DNA from: Gnetum montanum
Taxonomy: Eukaryota > Streptophyta > Gnetopsida > Gnetales > Gnetaceae
DNA: 64,000 nt
Direction of reading: 5' to 3'
Assembly: GCA_015680685.1 (NCBI GenBank)
Contig: MNCI01010443.1
Location: 89,992-153,991, forward strand
Shown here: piece after piece, positions 22,243 to 33,488 of the stretch
How positions within the stretch are numbered: the stretch's first letter is position 1
Layout: each line of letters begins with the position of its first letter
Translations under genes and position numbers: made by a program
Notes under the pieces: generated by a model
What the model saw: only the letters and a program-made list of their open reading frames with translations
The model's database searches: none
Told to the model about the DNA's origin: nothing

Positions 22243-25200
22243 ATGGAATCTTCCCAAGTCAACCCAATAACACTACCAATTGCTTCAAACCCTATGACTA
22301 CTACGGAATCCATAACCGTCACTAAACACATAAATCCTCAAGGCCCTACACGCCAATCCCTCAGGCTACAAGGTAAAGGCCCTATTCATGCAACTCTTAC
22401 ACCTGGACAGTATAATTTTATCTGTGTCAAAATCCAAGCCAACCTACCCATTGATCGTATGGAGAGGGAAGCTAAGCGAGAATATGAATTCATCCATAAA
22501 GGAGGACATGAGTTTATCCCTTCAGCTTTTGACATAATCTCACTATCTGAAAATCATCATAAACTCGTATCCCAACTTCTTATGACTAGAAGTCAAGCCT
22601 TACAACTACCTCCCATAAAGCCTCAAGACAAAGAAGATGACTTTACAGCCCAATCTGAACATGGAGAATCATACCATACTATTAGCCCCCATGCCTACAC
22701 AAACCTATTATCCCATCCTTTCCTAGAAGAAACTATGTTTCCTTCTTCATCCACAAACATTCAAGCACCTACTTCCCATTCCATTCCTATCTTCTCCATG
22801 CTCAATAACATTCACTCTGATGCATCCACTTCCATCATTCCTCCACCAATGCAGTCCCAACAACTTCCTCAAACCAACACAGGGTTAATTCTTCAACCTC
22901 AAGTAATTGGAATACCATCAGTCATACCAGCTTCCACATCCACCCATTACATAACCCATATGCAAATTCATAGGGCACCATTAATTACTCCTACCCAACA
23001 TGCTCAAGGTGTTGCCTCACAACATGTGGCTGGGAAATGGGTTCCACTAGTAGTCTCAGTCCCGAATACCATCCCACCACAACAAATGTTAGCCCAACAA
23101 CCTGCTTTTCCACAAACAATACAACAGTTAAACCATTATCATCCATAATCAACTCAATCCATTGGTTTTCCTACTTCCCAAGAATGGGCAAACACACAAA
23201 AAATGGTGCACTCATTGGCAGAAGAATTAAAACACCTTAAAACTTTCAACAATGAGGAAGTCAAGGTACTAGATTTCTATCAAGATGGCCCAATTGACCC
23301 CTCAGTTCCACCCTTGACCTTGCCAAAAGGAGTCTCATTACCTCAAATGACCAAGTACAATGGAGAAGGGGACCCAAATGCCCACCTAGTCCCCCCCAAA
23401 ACCGAAAGTCTTTTACTTCAAGCATGGCCCCATGTAATCTTGCAAGTGTTTGCAATGTCCTTAACCGAAAAAGCCTTAGACTGGTACCGATCTTTACCAC
23501 GTAGCTCCATATCTTCTTTAGAGAGTTTGTTGCATCAATTTGTCACCCGTTTCAAGTATAACTTAAAACCTGAAGCCACATTAGATAGCTTGATTCAAAT
23601 TAAACAAGCACCTTTAGAGCCAGCACAGAAATTTATCCAAAGGTGGAGTGCAACTTTAAATGAACTTGACGAACCTATCCCCGAAACATATTTACTCACT
23701 ATCCTCAAATCAGCCGTGAATGACTTTATTAAGTCAAAACTTTACTACCTGAAAGCCTGCACATTGAGCCAAGCATTCGTACAAATCAATGACATAGAAG
23801 AAGCGGCACAATCAAGCAATGGCCCAGCTTATGTGGCCTACAAAAACCAACATACTCGTAAGCAAAACACAACTGAGGCAATAGTAGCCGCAATCACAAA
23901 AGCAACCAACTGGGGCCCAAAAGCTAAGCAATCTAAAGCCCTAGCTAACAAAGCCACTAAATTTGATGCCAACTCACCTACATCGACAGGGGCCACCCCA
24001 AAACCCAACTTTCAGCACAAGGACCGCTCAAAGTATGCACCACTACTGATGCAACCCTCTCAACTATTGGAGCAACTCTTGAAAGCTGGGAAAATCCAAC
24101 ACAAACACGTGTCAGAGATTAGTCGCCAAAAACATGACAGGTACTGTGAGCTACTAAGGAACCCCACCTTAGCAGTACCAAATGAGCCTCTGGTCCCACA
24201 ACATTTTAAATTGGACCAATACTGTCATTACCATCAAATGGCTGGTCACAGTATAGACAACTGTCGTGCCTTGCAAGATGACCTGCAGGGAATGATAGAA
24301 GAAGGCCAACTAGTGATTGACACGACAAGTCAATCCAACATAGACGATGCCTCCTATGTCATAAACTCAATTAGCATAGGTGGAAAGCCCAAACCTATGC
24401 AAAAACCTTTTGTGATCTGTGTGCCTCCTAGTAAGGCAAGGATTCCCCTAGCCTCCACAAACAAGAGGCCTTCCTTTGTTATCAAGGTACCACCCCAGGC
24501 ACCCACAACACCCTTTGTGGTCAAGGCTCCACAGACATCGTCCGCTAAGACATTAAACTGGCATGATGCAGCAACAAAAACTGCTAAGCAACCTTTCGTC
24601 ATAAGAGTGCCACAATGAGATGACCCCTCACCTACCCAAAGCCCAATAGTGGACAACATCTCGATCCCTCCTCCTCCAAGGGTTGACCCCACTAGCAACC
24701 CAACTAGGCCCACCAAATGGGAACGTAAGCACCTCATAACTCCCATGACCGAAGCAAAGGCCACAACTAGCAAACAACAACTAAACAATGGGGCCCCTAA
24801 ACCCAAGCAAACCAAGCCTAAGTCCCCCTCCCGAGAGGTCTATCTCTCAAGCTTCACGGAGGAAGTTAAAACCAACACAATAGCTAATGACAAGGACTTT
24901 GTAGCTGCACTAACCCAAGTAAAACAAGCACTAAAATAGAAGAACACAACGATGAGTTTGTACGATCTGGTCATGACTTCAACCACTCACCGCGAAGCCT
25001 TGGTTCACATGTTAGCATCCATTCCTGTTACAGAGGACATCCCCGCAAACGAAGAATCCATTTGTGCAACGATTTCGCAACAGACACAACAAGGATTAGG
25101 TTCAACAACCTTAGCCTTTTGTGATGATGCAGTTAAAGTCAACCCCAAAGAAGGGGAAGTCACTACAGCTCCACTATCCATTAGCATTCATGTTGGGCAG

Positions 25201-25875
25201 TGCATCATCCGCAGAGTGCATGTTGACGATGCCCCCCCAACGAACGTAGTCTTGTACTCCGTCATCAATAAGCTAGGCCTGGTAGATGAAATCAGGCCAA
25301 CCAAAACCACATGTCTAAAATCCTTCAATGGATCACATGTCACGGTCAAGGGTACAATAAACTTAGCCTTTGTAGCGGGAGAGCAATTCCCCACTAGCGT
25401 AGATTTCACTGTCATAGAGGAGATGCCAGGTTTCAACATGATTCTAGGCAGGCCTTGGCTAGCTCAACTAAGGACCATCTCCTCTCCCATCCACCAAGAA
25501 ATTCACCTTCCATATGAAGGTGGTCAAGTTATCATCCATGGTGATAAAGTTTCCTCTTCGACTATCCACGACATAGACATGGTGCAAGTTTTGGAAGAAG
25601 AGTTTCTTAATGATACACCTTTGACAACCAACACAACCCTTAAGGCTAACACACCCAAACGAGTGGTTGAAGCTGACAACCCCCCAAAGGATCCTAAACC
25701 TTGCGTGCTCCCTAATCCATGCCTAGTTAGGAAGCAACTACATGACCAAGACTCTCCCTTGGCTGAAAATGTGCTTGATGCTTGCCTACCTTCTGCCTAC
25801 TCCTCTGACATGCATTTTTTGACTTTTGTTTACATTGCACTAGCCTATGCGTTTACACTTTGCTCGCTCACTTAG
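22243..25875 (+). pseudogene. gag-protease polyprotein of element B, one frame with three internal stops
   Basis: Starting at ATG 22243 (MESSQ), a single frame runs to TAG 25873-25875, interrupted only by TAA 23146-23148, TGA 24616-24618 and TAG 24937-24939, with no frameshift. Domain order: a Pro/Ser/Gln-rich N-terminus; a retrotransposon gag domain around 23320-23720 (ALDWYRSLP, LLHQFVTRF); a zinc-knuckle-like CHYHQMAGHSIDNC near 24220-24265, followed by LQDDLQGMIEEG, a Tat hallmark; a Pro/Lys-rich linker; and an aspartic protease around 25200-25480. The protease keeps GFNMILGRPWL, but its active site reads VDDA where relatives have (V/I)DDG or LDSG. Three stops are each one transition away from a sense codon. 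The frame ends without any RT. Confidence 0.9.
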
Positions 25876-26175
25876 ATCATGCATTTTTCTTTGTTTACAC
25901 ATTTGTCAACTTAGTTCACACATTGCATTTGAAAAACATCAAACATAAAAAAACATAAAACTACAAAAAATACATGGCCCGAAAAGGCCTTAAACTAGCA
26001 TACAGCCCAGAACGGCATAAAACTATCACTTTTTGCATTGCTTTTCTTTCATTCATACATTCTAAACAGGTGTTGCTTAATGTTGTTTTCTTCCTAGTTG
26101 ATTTTCGCAGGATCTTCCAGACACACAGCATGACCATGCATGCAGCATCACACTTTACACAAGCAAGGTAAGCAT
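25876..26175 (+). other. Spacer between B protease and the tandem repeats
   Basis: This is the position where RT would begin in an autonomous Tat element. The sequence is T-rich and noncoding, with a few GGCCTTAAACTAGCAT-like pieces resembling the following repeats. Confidence 0.55.
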
Positions 26176-26510
26176 TAGTCCACTATGACTATAAACTACC
26201 ACAGAATAGTCCTGGCATCATGACTTAAAACTGATACCACAGAACAGTCCTAGCATCATGAATTAAAATTGATACCACAGAGTTCTATCCGGTATGACAC
26301 TAAACTGCTACATTCGTCCGCCATGACATAAAACTAGCATCCAGAGTCCACTAAGACTATAAACTAGTTTGTCTCTTCATAGTCCGCTATGACTATAAAC
26401 TAGCAATGCACTGTCTGCCACGATGCTAAACTGGCACCGTCCAAGGGGTTATGACGTGAAACTAATCCACAACAGTTTGCTAAGACTATAAACTAGCGAC
26501 ATCATTGATG
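26176..26510 (+). repeat. Tandem repeat array in the 3' region of element B
   Basis: About nine imperfect units built on CTATGACTATAAACTAGCA, with variants CATGACTTAAAACTGATACC and CTAAGACTATAAACTAG, spaced about 33-45 bp. They share their core with the T1 array at 2024-2410 but have different spacing and no open frame. Confidence 0.85.
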
Positions 26511-27059
26511 ACCAGGCAAAATTGGAAAAGATCTGTTGTTGTAGTTGGCTGTTCCTATTCCACAAAGACTTGTTGCATGATTCATCCCATGGGGCCTAAT
26601 GAAACTAATGTTATTCATGATTTTGTTTGCTTTGAAAGCTGCACGTGGTGACTCCATCTCCTTGTTTAAAGTGTTTAGCTGATTGTTTCATTTGTGGTTT
26701 TCTTGTCTTCTTGGAGTTGGGTTTGCAGGATGACACTTCTGAGATGTTCGTGCAGGGATGCACTTCATCATGATGACAAGGTATCACATTTTTCCGGATG
26801 CACACGACTAGGTTAATCAATCCGTTCATAAGTACATTCCCGACTCCTAACACATTCCCTATTCCCCATCATGCTCCCTTATCCTATTCGATTACATCCC
26901 CCTTGATACATTCCACTCATCTCAAAACTCTTGGTACACTGTTGCACACTATAGCTCTCTAAGCAGTTGCGACACAAAACATAATACATAGTACATGATG
27001 CAAAATGCAAGTGCTCAAACACGAGCACGGCACAAAAAGTAAGCTCTTTCAAAAAGACC

Positions 27060-27141
27060 AACAAAAGACAAAAAAGAAGAATGAAAAAAAAAGAAAAAAG
27101 AAAAGAAAAAAGAAAACAAGAAAAGAAAAAAACAAAAAATG
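27060..27141 (+). repeat. Purine-only low-complexity tract in element B
   Basis: Nearly 80 bases of A and G (AAAAAAGAAAAGAAAAAAGA and similar) about 520 bp before the 3' LTR. It is low-complexity rather than the priming tract, which is next to the LTR. Confidence 0.7.
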
Positions 27142-27613
27142 GTTAAAGAGAAAAATGCACGAAAAAGGTCTTCAAGACCCCATTGACATCATAAACTGCA
27201 AGCCCTAGGTGAGAAGACAATCGTCTTGAAAAATAGTTACATTTGTGTCTCAAAGAGACCATGTTGTACATCACCGCATGGCTTTGGCTGTTTACAACGG
27301 GCCCTACCAATACTCTATAGGAGTCCCGTTTCTCCAAAGAACACACTTCCTATGTCTTGGTTCCGAGTTTGCTGAACACTAGCTATGGACAAGGACCAAA
27401 ATACAGCTCATGCACAAGAGAGCACTCCTCTCCCACAAATCCCAGCAGTAATCATAACCCTTAACCTTCTAGCTTCCTCGATTGCAACTGACTTCCTTAC
27501 ATCTTGAACCACATCCCCTCAATCCCATGTACTTTTGAAAATGGTGCGATGACATCCAGCCAAGGGTTGATGGTTAATGTTTGATGCTTTGTTTGTTCAT
27601 GGTGTTTGCACTT

Positions 27614-27667
27614 CTTTGTCAACGCCTCTCGGGTGAATTCTTCCAGACGTCAACAAAGAGGGGCCAA
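27614..27667 (+). other. Inverted repeat and polypurine tract of element B
   Basis: CTTTGTCAACG (27614-27624) can pair, with two mismatches, with CGTCAACAAAG (27648-27658), and the tract AAAGAGGGGCCAA (27655-27667) abuts the LTR. T1 has the same arrangement at about 3850-3900. Confidence 0.7.
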
Positions 27668-29098
27668 TGAAACATCACAAAAATTTCAGCAACACTTCCA
27701 GAAAACTTTAGAGCCTCTGAAATGGCTTCAAGTAGCCCACCATGGAACAAGCAGGGTTCCCCTGGGGTCCACAGATCACAATGACGCTACACAGTGTAAG
27801 GATCAGCGTCACCAACTTTTGGAGCCCCGAAATTGAGTCAAAACAGGCCGAAATCAAGCACAAGGACNNNNNNNNNNNNNNNNNNNNNNNNNNNNNNNNN
27901 NNNNNNNNNNNNNNNNNNNNNNNNNNNNNNNNNNNNNNNNNNNNNNNNNNNNNNNNNNNNNNNNNNNNNNNNNNNNNNNNNNNNNNNNNNNNNNNNNNNN
28001 NNNNNNNNNNNNNNNNCAGATTTCAGCCCAAAATTGCAAGTTTTGGAGGTCACACTGCAGGTTACATTGCAAGTCACGTTGGATGCTAGACAAGCGAGGC
28101 GGTGTTAATCCTTCTTAATTTTCTTTTTCAAGAAATCTGTAAAATGGCAAAGGGACATGGAAGCCCATGCAAAATCAGGCCAAATATTCAGCAAAAAAAA
28201 ATATAATTTTTCCAAGCGGGCGAGAGTTGGAGCTAATCTTTTTAAATTTTTTAAAATTTATTTTATTTTTTTTATCACTCAAGGGCTTGTATTTCTAAAA
28301 TTATTTGTATTTTTATGGGCTAGAATGACCCATAAGTTGTAAAATACATTGAATCTGGTCAAGGAAGGAAAATTGCCAACACACATCCAACTCATGTACA
28401 ACTTTCAAGCATAGATACATTGAACCTGGTCAAAGCAAACCCTAGCCAAAAACCCTAGCCCAGCCCTATAAATACCCTACCAATTCACACAAATTGAAAG
28501 CAACAAGAACAAGGAGGCAAAGAGAAGCAAAGCAAAAGAAGCAAGAGAGAAGGGAGAAGAAGAGGCAAAGATTGGAGAGATTGGAAATTCTGAAGGAGGT
28601 TAGAACTTGCAATCCTTGGGCACTCAGCACATCCAATTTTTGGCTTCCAAGTTCTTCTCACATCGTCACATCATCGTGTCATATTTTTCCGGGGCTAGGC
28701 GTTTGACTTGCCATTCACACTTGTGCAACTACGCTTTGACCGGTGCACATTTTTTTTTATAAATAATACAATACAGTTTCATCATTGTCTCCTATTTACA
28801 TTATTTACTTTGGTTTATGCTTTTTTTGTAACATAATTCTTTTCACGTACGCTTTATTTACATTTCATATTATTGTTTACATTTCGTTTACATCCTGTTT
28901 ACGATAACCCCAGCGCTAGCCGTAGCTTATGCTCAGGGAAGTCCTTGGTTGATTTGCGTGCAAACCATCCAAGGCACTTTGCCTTCGTTCCCTTTTCCAG
29001 CTTTCCCTCAAGTGAAGGCAGGGTCAGCTGTGCCTGCCCAACGATCTCTCGGTGTCTGTTTCCCTTCCAGCCTTACACCAACGATTTAGGTCAGTACA
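27668..29098 (+). repeat. 3' LTR of element B
   Basis: It matches the 5' LTR from TGAAACATCACAAAA to TCAGTACA. It contains an assembly gap (27868-28016) beginning where the 5' LTR has its ten-C run. TATA box at 28466-28476. Followed at once by ATACC (29099-29103). Confidence 0.95.
27868..28016. other. Assembly gap (N)
   Basis: 149 undetermined bases inside the 3' LTR of element B. The matching part of the 5' LTR contains a homopolymer of C, a likely cause of the gap. Confidence 1.
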
Positions 29099-29103
29099 AT
29101 ACC

Positions 29104-29420
29104 CATATGTGCATTGACTGTGCTTAACCAAGATCTTCCCATAATGATGGGAAATTCACTTTTATAGTTGTCCACCTTGATCACTATAAAATTAGTAGGA
29201 TAGGACCACCCACAAACTATGGTTACAACATCCTCTGCTAATCCCAAAGGGATAGTAATCAACTAATTTGCTAATTCTAGATGAATGTTACTCTTCTTAA
29301 GAGGTGGTAGGTTCCAGGACTTGTACATGTCATGGGAGATGAGATTAACTCCAAAACTAGAGTTAAGAAGAGCCTTGCATGGCTCATATCTAGTGATCTA
29401 TATGTAAATGAGTGGACTTC
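29104..29420 (-). pseudogene. Protease of element A
   Basis: The - strand gives a GVNLISHDMYKSW block, then LPPLKKSN, CGWSYPTNF and FPIIMGRSWLSTV, closely matching the proteases of C (44910-45236) and D (52960-53250). The active-site segment before GVNLI is decayed (no clean DSG). The coding sequence is cut by element B right after the WLSTV block and continues at 20605. Confidence 0.85.
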
Positions 29421-31959
29421 CTAGGTTAGATCTTTTTGTGGGAAGATTTCTAGCCTTGATCCAGTCAAAAATAATATGAGTTAACATTATAGTGCAAATC
29501 CTAGGTGACACTTGATTTGAAGGGTACTTGAAGGTGTTTAATGCAGAGGATGAGGATGCTGGAGATGCAAGATAATCAATCAAACTAGATTGTGAGGGTT
29601 GAAGATGGCTACTAGGTTGAAAGAAAGGTCTTTTTCTTAATTGATTGTCTAGACCACTTGGCTAGAAGGTTGATTACAAATGTACAATTCTCGTAGCAAT
29701 TTGTTGTTGTGGCTATGGAGGAATCTCACCCTACATGGATGGAGTAAAAGGTAACTAGGTTGAAGATGGAGGTGTGTGTGTAGACTGATGTGAAGGATGA
29801 TAGGGATATGGATATGGATTTTTCCCCCAAGTAGATGGTGAATTTGTTCGATGGTACTCTAGCGGGTAATAGTGATGTTGAAATGATGTATGACTTGCAA
29901 AGCTTCTAGGGGGGACAAGTTGTTGAACATAGTACCTATATGGATTTGGTTGCCTATAAGGGTAATACTACCTTGGTGGTGGCATTCCCCAAGATTGTGG
30001 TTGGTACCACTATTGGTATTGTTCATAAGGTTGTGAAGGAGTTCCACTTGTGTAGTAAGCTTGTTGCTGCTAGTGGAATTGCCTTAGATTGCCTTGAGGA
30101 TAAGACAATTGTCTAGGTGCCTGCCTACATGTTAATCAAGGATTCAATGTATACACCCTAGACTCTTTTAAGTGTGACACCACAAGACAACAACCCTTTG
30201 GATGTTCATATTGATAGATGTCCCAATCAGTTTCATCATCAAAGTCAATTTCCACAACTTTCTCTAATGCTGCATCTTTGCCCTTACCTCTCTAGTAGGC
30301 ACATTCAACTTCTTTTTGTCATATATGATTATGATCACTATTTTGCTCCTTAGATTCTTCAAAAATCTTCATGGCCATTTGAAATTTTTCATCCAAAGAG
30401 TCCCATAATTTTTCAACCTTTGTCGAAATATTAGAAATAGAATTTTGAATGGGAAAGGTTTTTCTATTCACCACTTCATCAAGTGGTGACTCCTCCTCAT
30501 CATAGAATTGGACCTCTCGTTTCCTAATTGAATGATCCCTATTATAATCCTCTACACTTTCCCTTTTTTGTGACTCATCTTCTTGTTTTGCTACCTTCTC
30601 AATCAATGTTTAGATTTGTTGAGCTCTTAATTCAGACAATCTTCCTTGGGCATACACCCCAAGTGTTATTCTTGTTTCTTCTTTGAGCCCATATATGATG
30701 TGGCAAAGTTGTTTCCTTTGAGAATAACCATGACTAGGGCATCAGTGTAAGAGTAAATAGTATCAATCCATGGAAACATCCAAGGGTTCATGTGCTCCCT
30801 ATTTCTAACCTTGGATTTTCCTTCTTAGATTAGACACTATAGAGTACATATAATATTTGTCATTAAATAGCTCCAACATGGTACTCCATCTATGGATAGA
30901 TTCTAGCTCTAAGGACTAGTACCAAATTTTAGCTTTCTTGATGAGTGTCCTTGGGAAAAGCTTTAGTTTCTACCATTCATTCTCTTTGTTCTATAAGGCA
31001 CAGGCATAATGGAAATCTTGTAGATGTGTTTATGAATTAGAGTTGTATCCTCCCTCAAATCTTGGAATATTGTTCATGTCTAAGCACTTAATCTGACTAT
31101 CTTTCATATGCTTAGTTGGAATTTTAACTACCTCTACAATGTTGAGCATACTTTGAGTCACTAACAGAGGTTCATCATCATCACTGTGTCAATGACACCA
31201 ATGATGGTTTCAGCCACCCCTTCAATCTTGATGGCCTTCACAGTTATTATTTTCTTGTTGATCACCTTCATCACAATTATTTCGATGGCAACTTCTATGA
31301 GAACTATTAGATGAATAAGAGTGTTCCGAATCAAATGAAGAGGATGAAGAGGAAGGTGGACCACCACCATGGTGGCTACCATCACTCTTTTGCTTATTAC
31401 AGTCACCATCCTTAGATCCCTTGCTATTGTGATGCTTACCCAAGTCCCTACCTTGGCTATCACTTTTTCTTGAATCTTGTTTATGAATAGTGGATCACAG
31501 GTTTAGGTTCACACCCTCATCACCAATATCAAGGGGTAGAAAATCTTCATGTTAAGAACCTTTAATAGGAGGATCCTCATTATCATCTTGATTTAGTAGG
31601 AACAAGGGATTAGCATAATGCTTTCCCTTCATAGCCTCATGAAGTTTCTCTTGACGTCAATCTCATTTGCACTGTGTTTTAGTGGGATAGTAGTTTCAAG
31701 TGTCATAATTGTCCACGATGTATTGCTCATGAAGATTTGCTATGCCCAAGTTCTTAAAGATTTTAAATAACATTTTGGGCACCGATCAATCAAGGGGCAA
31801 GACAATGTTGCCCTTCATATCAAGTCATCGCAATTGTTCATCTTGATGTAGGATGAAGGTGAAGTTTGGCAAAAACTTATCTGAATGAGTATATATCACT
31901 TTGTACTACTGTGGGACTAATGGTTTGACATCTTCATGCTTTTGAGAAGAAAAAGACAT
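29421..31959 (-). pseudogene. gag of element A
   Basis: The - strand start at 31959 (MSFSSQKHEDVKP) is followed by FTFILHQDEQLR, GNIVLP and a YYPT block equivalent to MRDYHPT in D. A Ser/His/Asn-rich region (31443-31222) follows. The gag core (SRIKRL-like) is decayed. The open segment 30606-30319 (KREVQFYDEEESPLDEVVNRK, then WDSLDEKFQMAMKIFEES) matches D at 52019-52190. A Pro/Gln/Tyr-rich tail (30047-29859) follows. No zinc knuckle was found. Stops interrupt most blocks. Confidence 0.8.
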
Positions 31960-32093
31960 TTTTCAATAGAAAATAAAATGTCAATATGCTTTTATAATTC
32001 TATGTATAGTGGAAATGATATTGACCTTGAGGTTCATACAATGATATTAATAGTATTTATCTAAACCTAAATAGTGCATGTTTCAATAAAAAA

Positions 32094-32114
32094 AGTTCCT
32101 GAAAATGATGCCAA
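32094..32114 (-). other. Primer-binding site of element A
   Basis: On the - strand TTGGCATCATTTTCAGGAAC follows the LTR end TCATCA. It aligns with TTGGTGTCATTGCCAGGGAC in C and TTAGCGCTGTTGCCGAGGAC in D. The family consensus is close to TGGCGCCGTTGCCGGGGA, complementary to the 3' end of plant tRNA-Asp. Confidence 0.75.
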
Positions 32115-33036
32115 TGATGAGCGATGAGGTACCCCTACACCCAACCCTATGAATCACAAAGCGTTCATGCGTGATCAAGTTGAATTTATGTACTTTATCA
32201 TTTCCAGTGCACTAGTCCTCTAGGAAGTGAATCTTTGCCTTAAGGTTAATCATTGTCTTCCCAATTACACTTGTGATGTACATTGGTATGGTTAAGTGTA
32301 ATTGAGGCATTTGAATTTTATCATTTTGTATTTTTATGGTTTTGGCACTTAAAGAAAGATAAAGTGGTTGAATTAACTAATTTAATTTAACTAATCAACT
32401 AATGTCTAACTAGTCCTAACATAAGCATCCAGTCCCACTTTTCGTACATTTCCTAAACCCACGTATTTGTTGTTGGATGACCAAGTGCTACACTACTGTG
32501 CATACCAAGAAATAATGCTATTGGGATAACCAAGTGAATACGTGTTACACTCGAAGTGGTTGTACTTATGTGTGTAGTCTATCTTTCTTAATTACCTCAT
32601 TAACTTAATTTCTAGAAAACATTTAATAAATAATTGGAAATATTTAACAAATAATTAAAAACATTAAATGCATCAATAAAATATTTAATCTATCTGAAAT
32701 GCTGCAAGGTTTATCAAAATCCTTGTCTTTATTACCGCACACACTGTCGTGCTAAGGTACAATAATGCTCAAATAAAGATCCATACACTCCATAACTCTT
32801 GCTGCAAGCACTCAGGAGGAAAATTCTAACTTTCAAATGGAAAAACTGCAAGAGCTTCACTACAACTACAATCGCTAATGCCATAAATGTGCTAGTAGGT
32901 ATGTGTTTATAGCTGAAAGTTGACACTATGTCGATGGAGCCTCATAAATGCATGATAAGATGCATCAACTAGGCCTTGTCGACAAGGCCTAGTCGATGAG
33001 GCCTCATCAACGTAGCCAACTGAAAACAACTCATCA
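32115..33036 (-). repeat. 5' LTR of element A
   Basis: 922 bp. On the - strand it starts TGATGAGTTG and ends CGCTCATCA. A TATA box (CTATAAACAC) lies at about 32903-32912, and a perfect 26-bp palindrome at 32968-32993 lies between LTR start and TATA box. It is preceded (on this strand) by the intact terminal bases that the 3' LTR has lost at its other end. Confidence 0.9.
32968..32993. promoter_or_regulatory. Perfect 26-bp palindrome in the U3 of the element A 5' LTR
   Basis: The half-site ACTAGGCCTTGTC is followed directly by its exact reverse complement, centred on GTCGAC. It begins 43 bases inside the LTR and lies about 55 bases upstream of the TATA box. The 3' LTR keeps only a damaged form near 12121-12140. 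Confidence 0.9.
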
Positions 33037-33290
33037 CTCATACTACTCATTACTATTATTCTTCCAAGGACCATTAATCTACTACCTCATGTTCTAATTA
33101 TTCTTCCTATGCTCTAGACCCACATAGTAATGCATTAAATCATCCTCTACCACCTATTATACCACTTATAATGTAAGGTGAGTTTTCACTGCAACCTTAG
33201 TAGAAAAATTTCATCCATGTTGTTAATATGAAAATGGACAAAAATTTTAGATTCCTTAAGAAAAATCCTAAAAAATATTATTTCTTTAGG
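33037..33290 (+). repeat. 247-bp direct duplication, right copy, and continuation of relic E gag
   Basis: It repeats 11064-11310 from CTCATACTACTCATTACTAT onward in the same orientation, then continues into sequence not present on the left side. It encodes decayed relic-E gag-pro linker (GELSPQP-like block). Confidence 0.85.
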
Positions 33291-33488
33291 ATGATTCCTA
33301 AGCCTACACATAATGCTAATAGACAATTCTAAGCAAAAAAACACCTATATCTTTAATGTAACTCAACTTGATCAGTAGACTTAGCTGCCAAGGTAGACAG
33401 CTACTAAAACCATTGTTAAGATAGTTATGCTCACACATGTAGTATCTAATTGGCTCAAAACAAAAACTCTTCCACAAAAGAAAATTAA

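Larger units (their letters stand above)
20611..29098 (+). mobile_element. Element B: pol-less Tat-type LTR retrotransposon nested in A
   Basis: An 8,488-bp element with two LTRs beginning TGAAACA and ending CAGTACA, an exact ATACC target duplication, a primer-site region, one gag-protease reading frame, a 3' tandem-repeat array, a purine-rich stretch and a polypurine tract. No reverse transcriptase, RNase H or integrase is present between protease and repeats, so it is a non-autonomous derivative. The two LTRs differ at about 37 positions over the roughly 1.08 kb I compared, mostly transitions, making B younger than its host element A. Confidence 0.95.
11311..33036 (-). mobile_element. Element A: full-structure - strand Ty3/gypsy retrotransposon, interrupted by B
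   Basis: Reading from right to left: 5' LTR, tRNA-Asp-like primer site, gag, protease, [element B], RT, RNase H, integrase, 3' noncoding region with an extra module, polypurine tract, 3' LTR. Without B and its duplicated 5 bp it is about 13.2 kb. Domain order RT-RNase H-integrase marks Ty3/gypsy; the pre-RT linker and primer site suggest the Athila side of the non-chromovirus clade (inference). All coding parts contain stops. The outer end of the 3' LTR lacks the final 8 bases (ACTCATCA), and the flanks show the 247-bp duplication in place of a short target repeat. Confidence 0.88.

Noticed and set aside
27005-27208. Lysine-rich + strand frame
   Set aside because: It is produced by the purine-only tract in the 3' region of element B and is low complexity.
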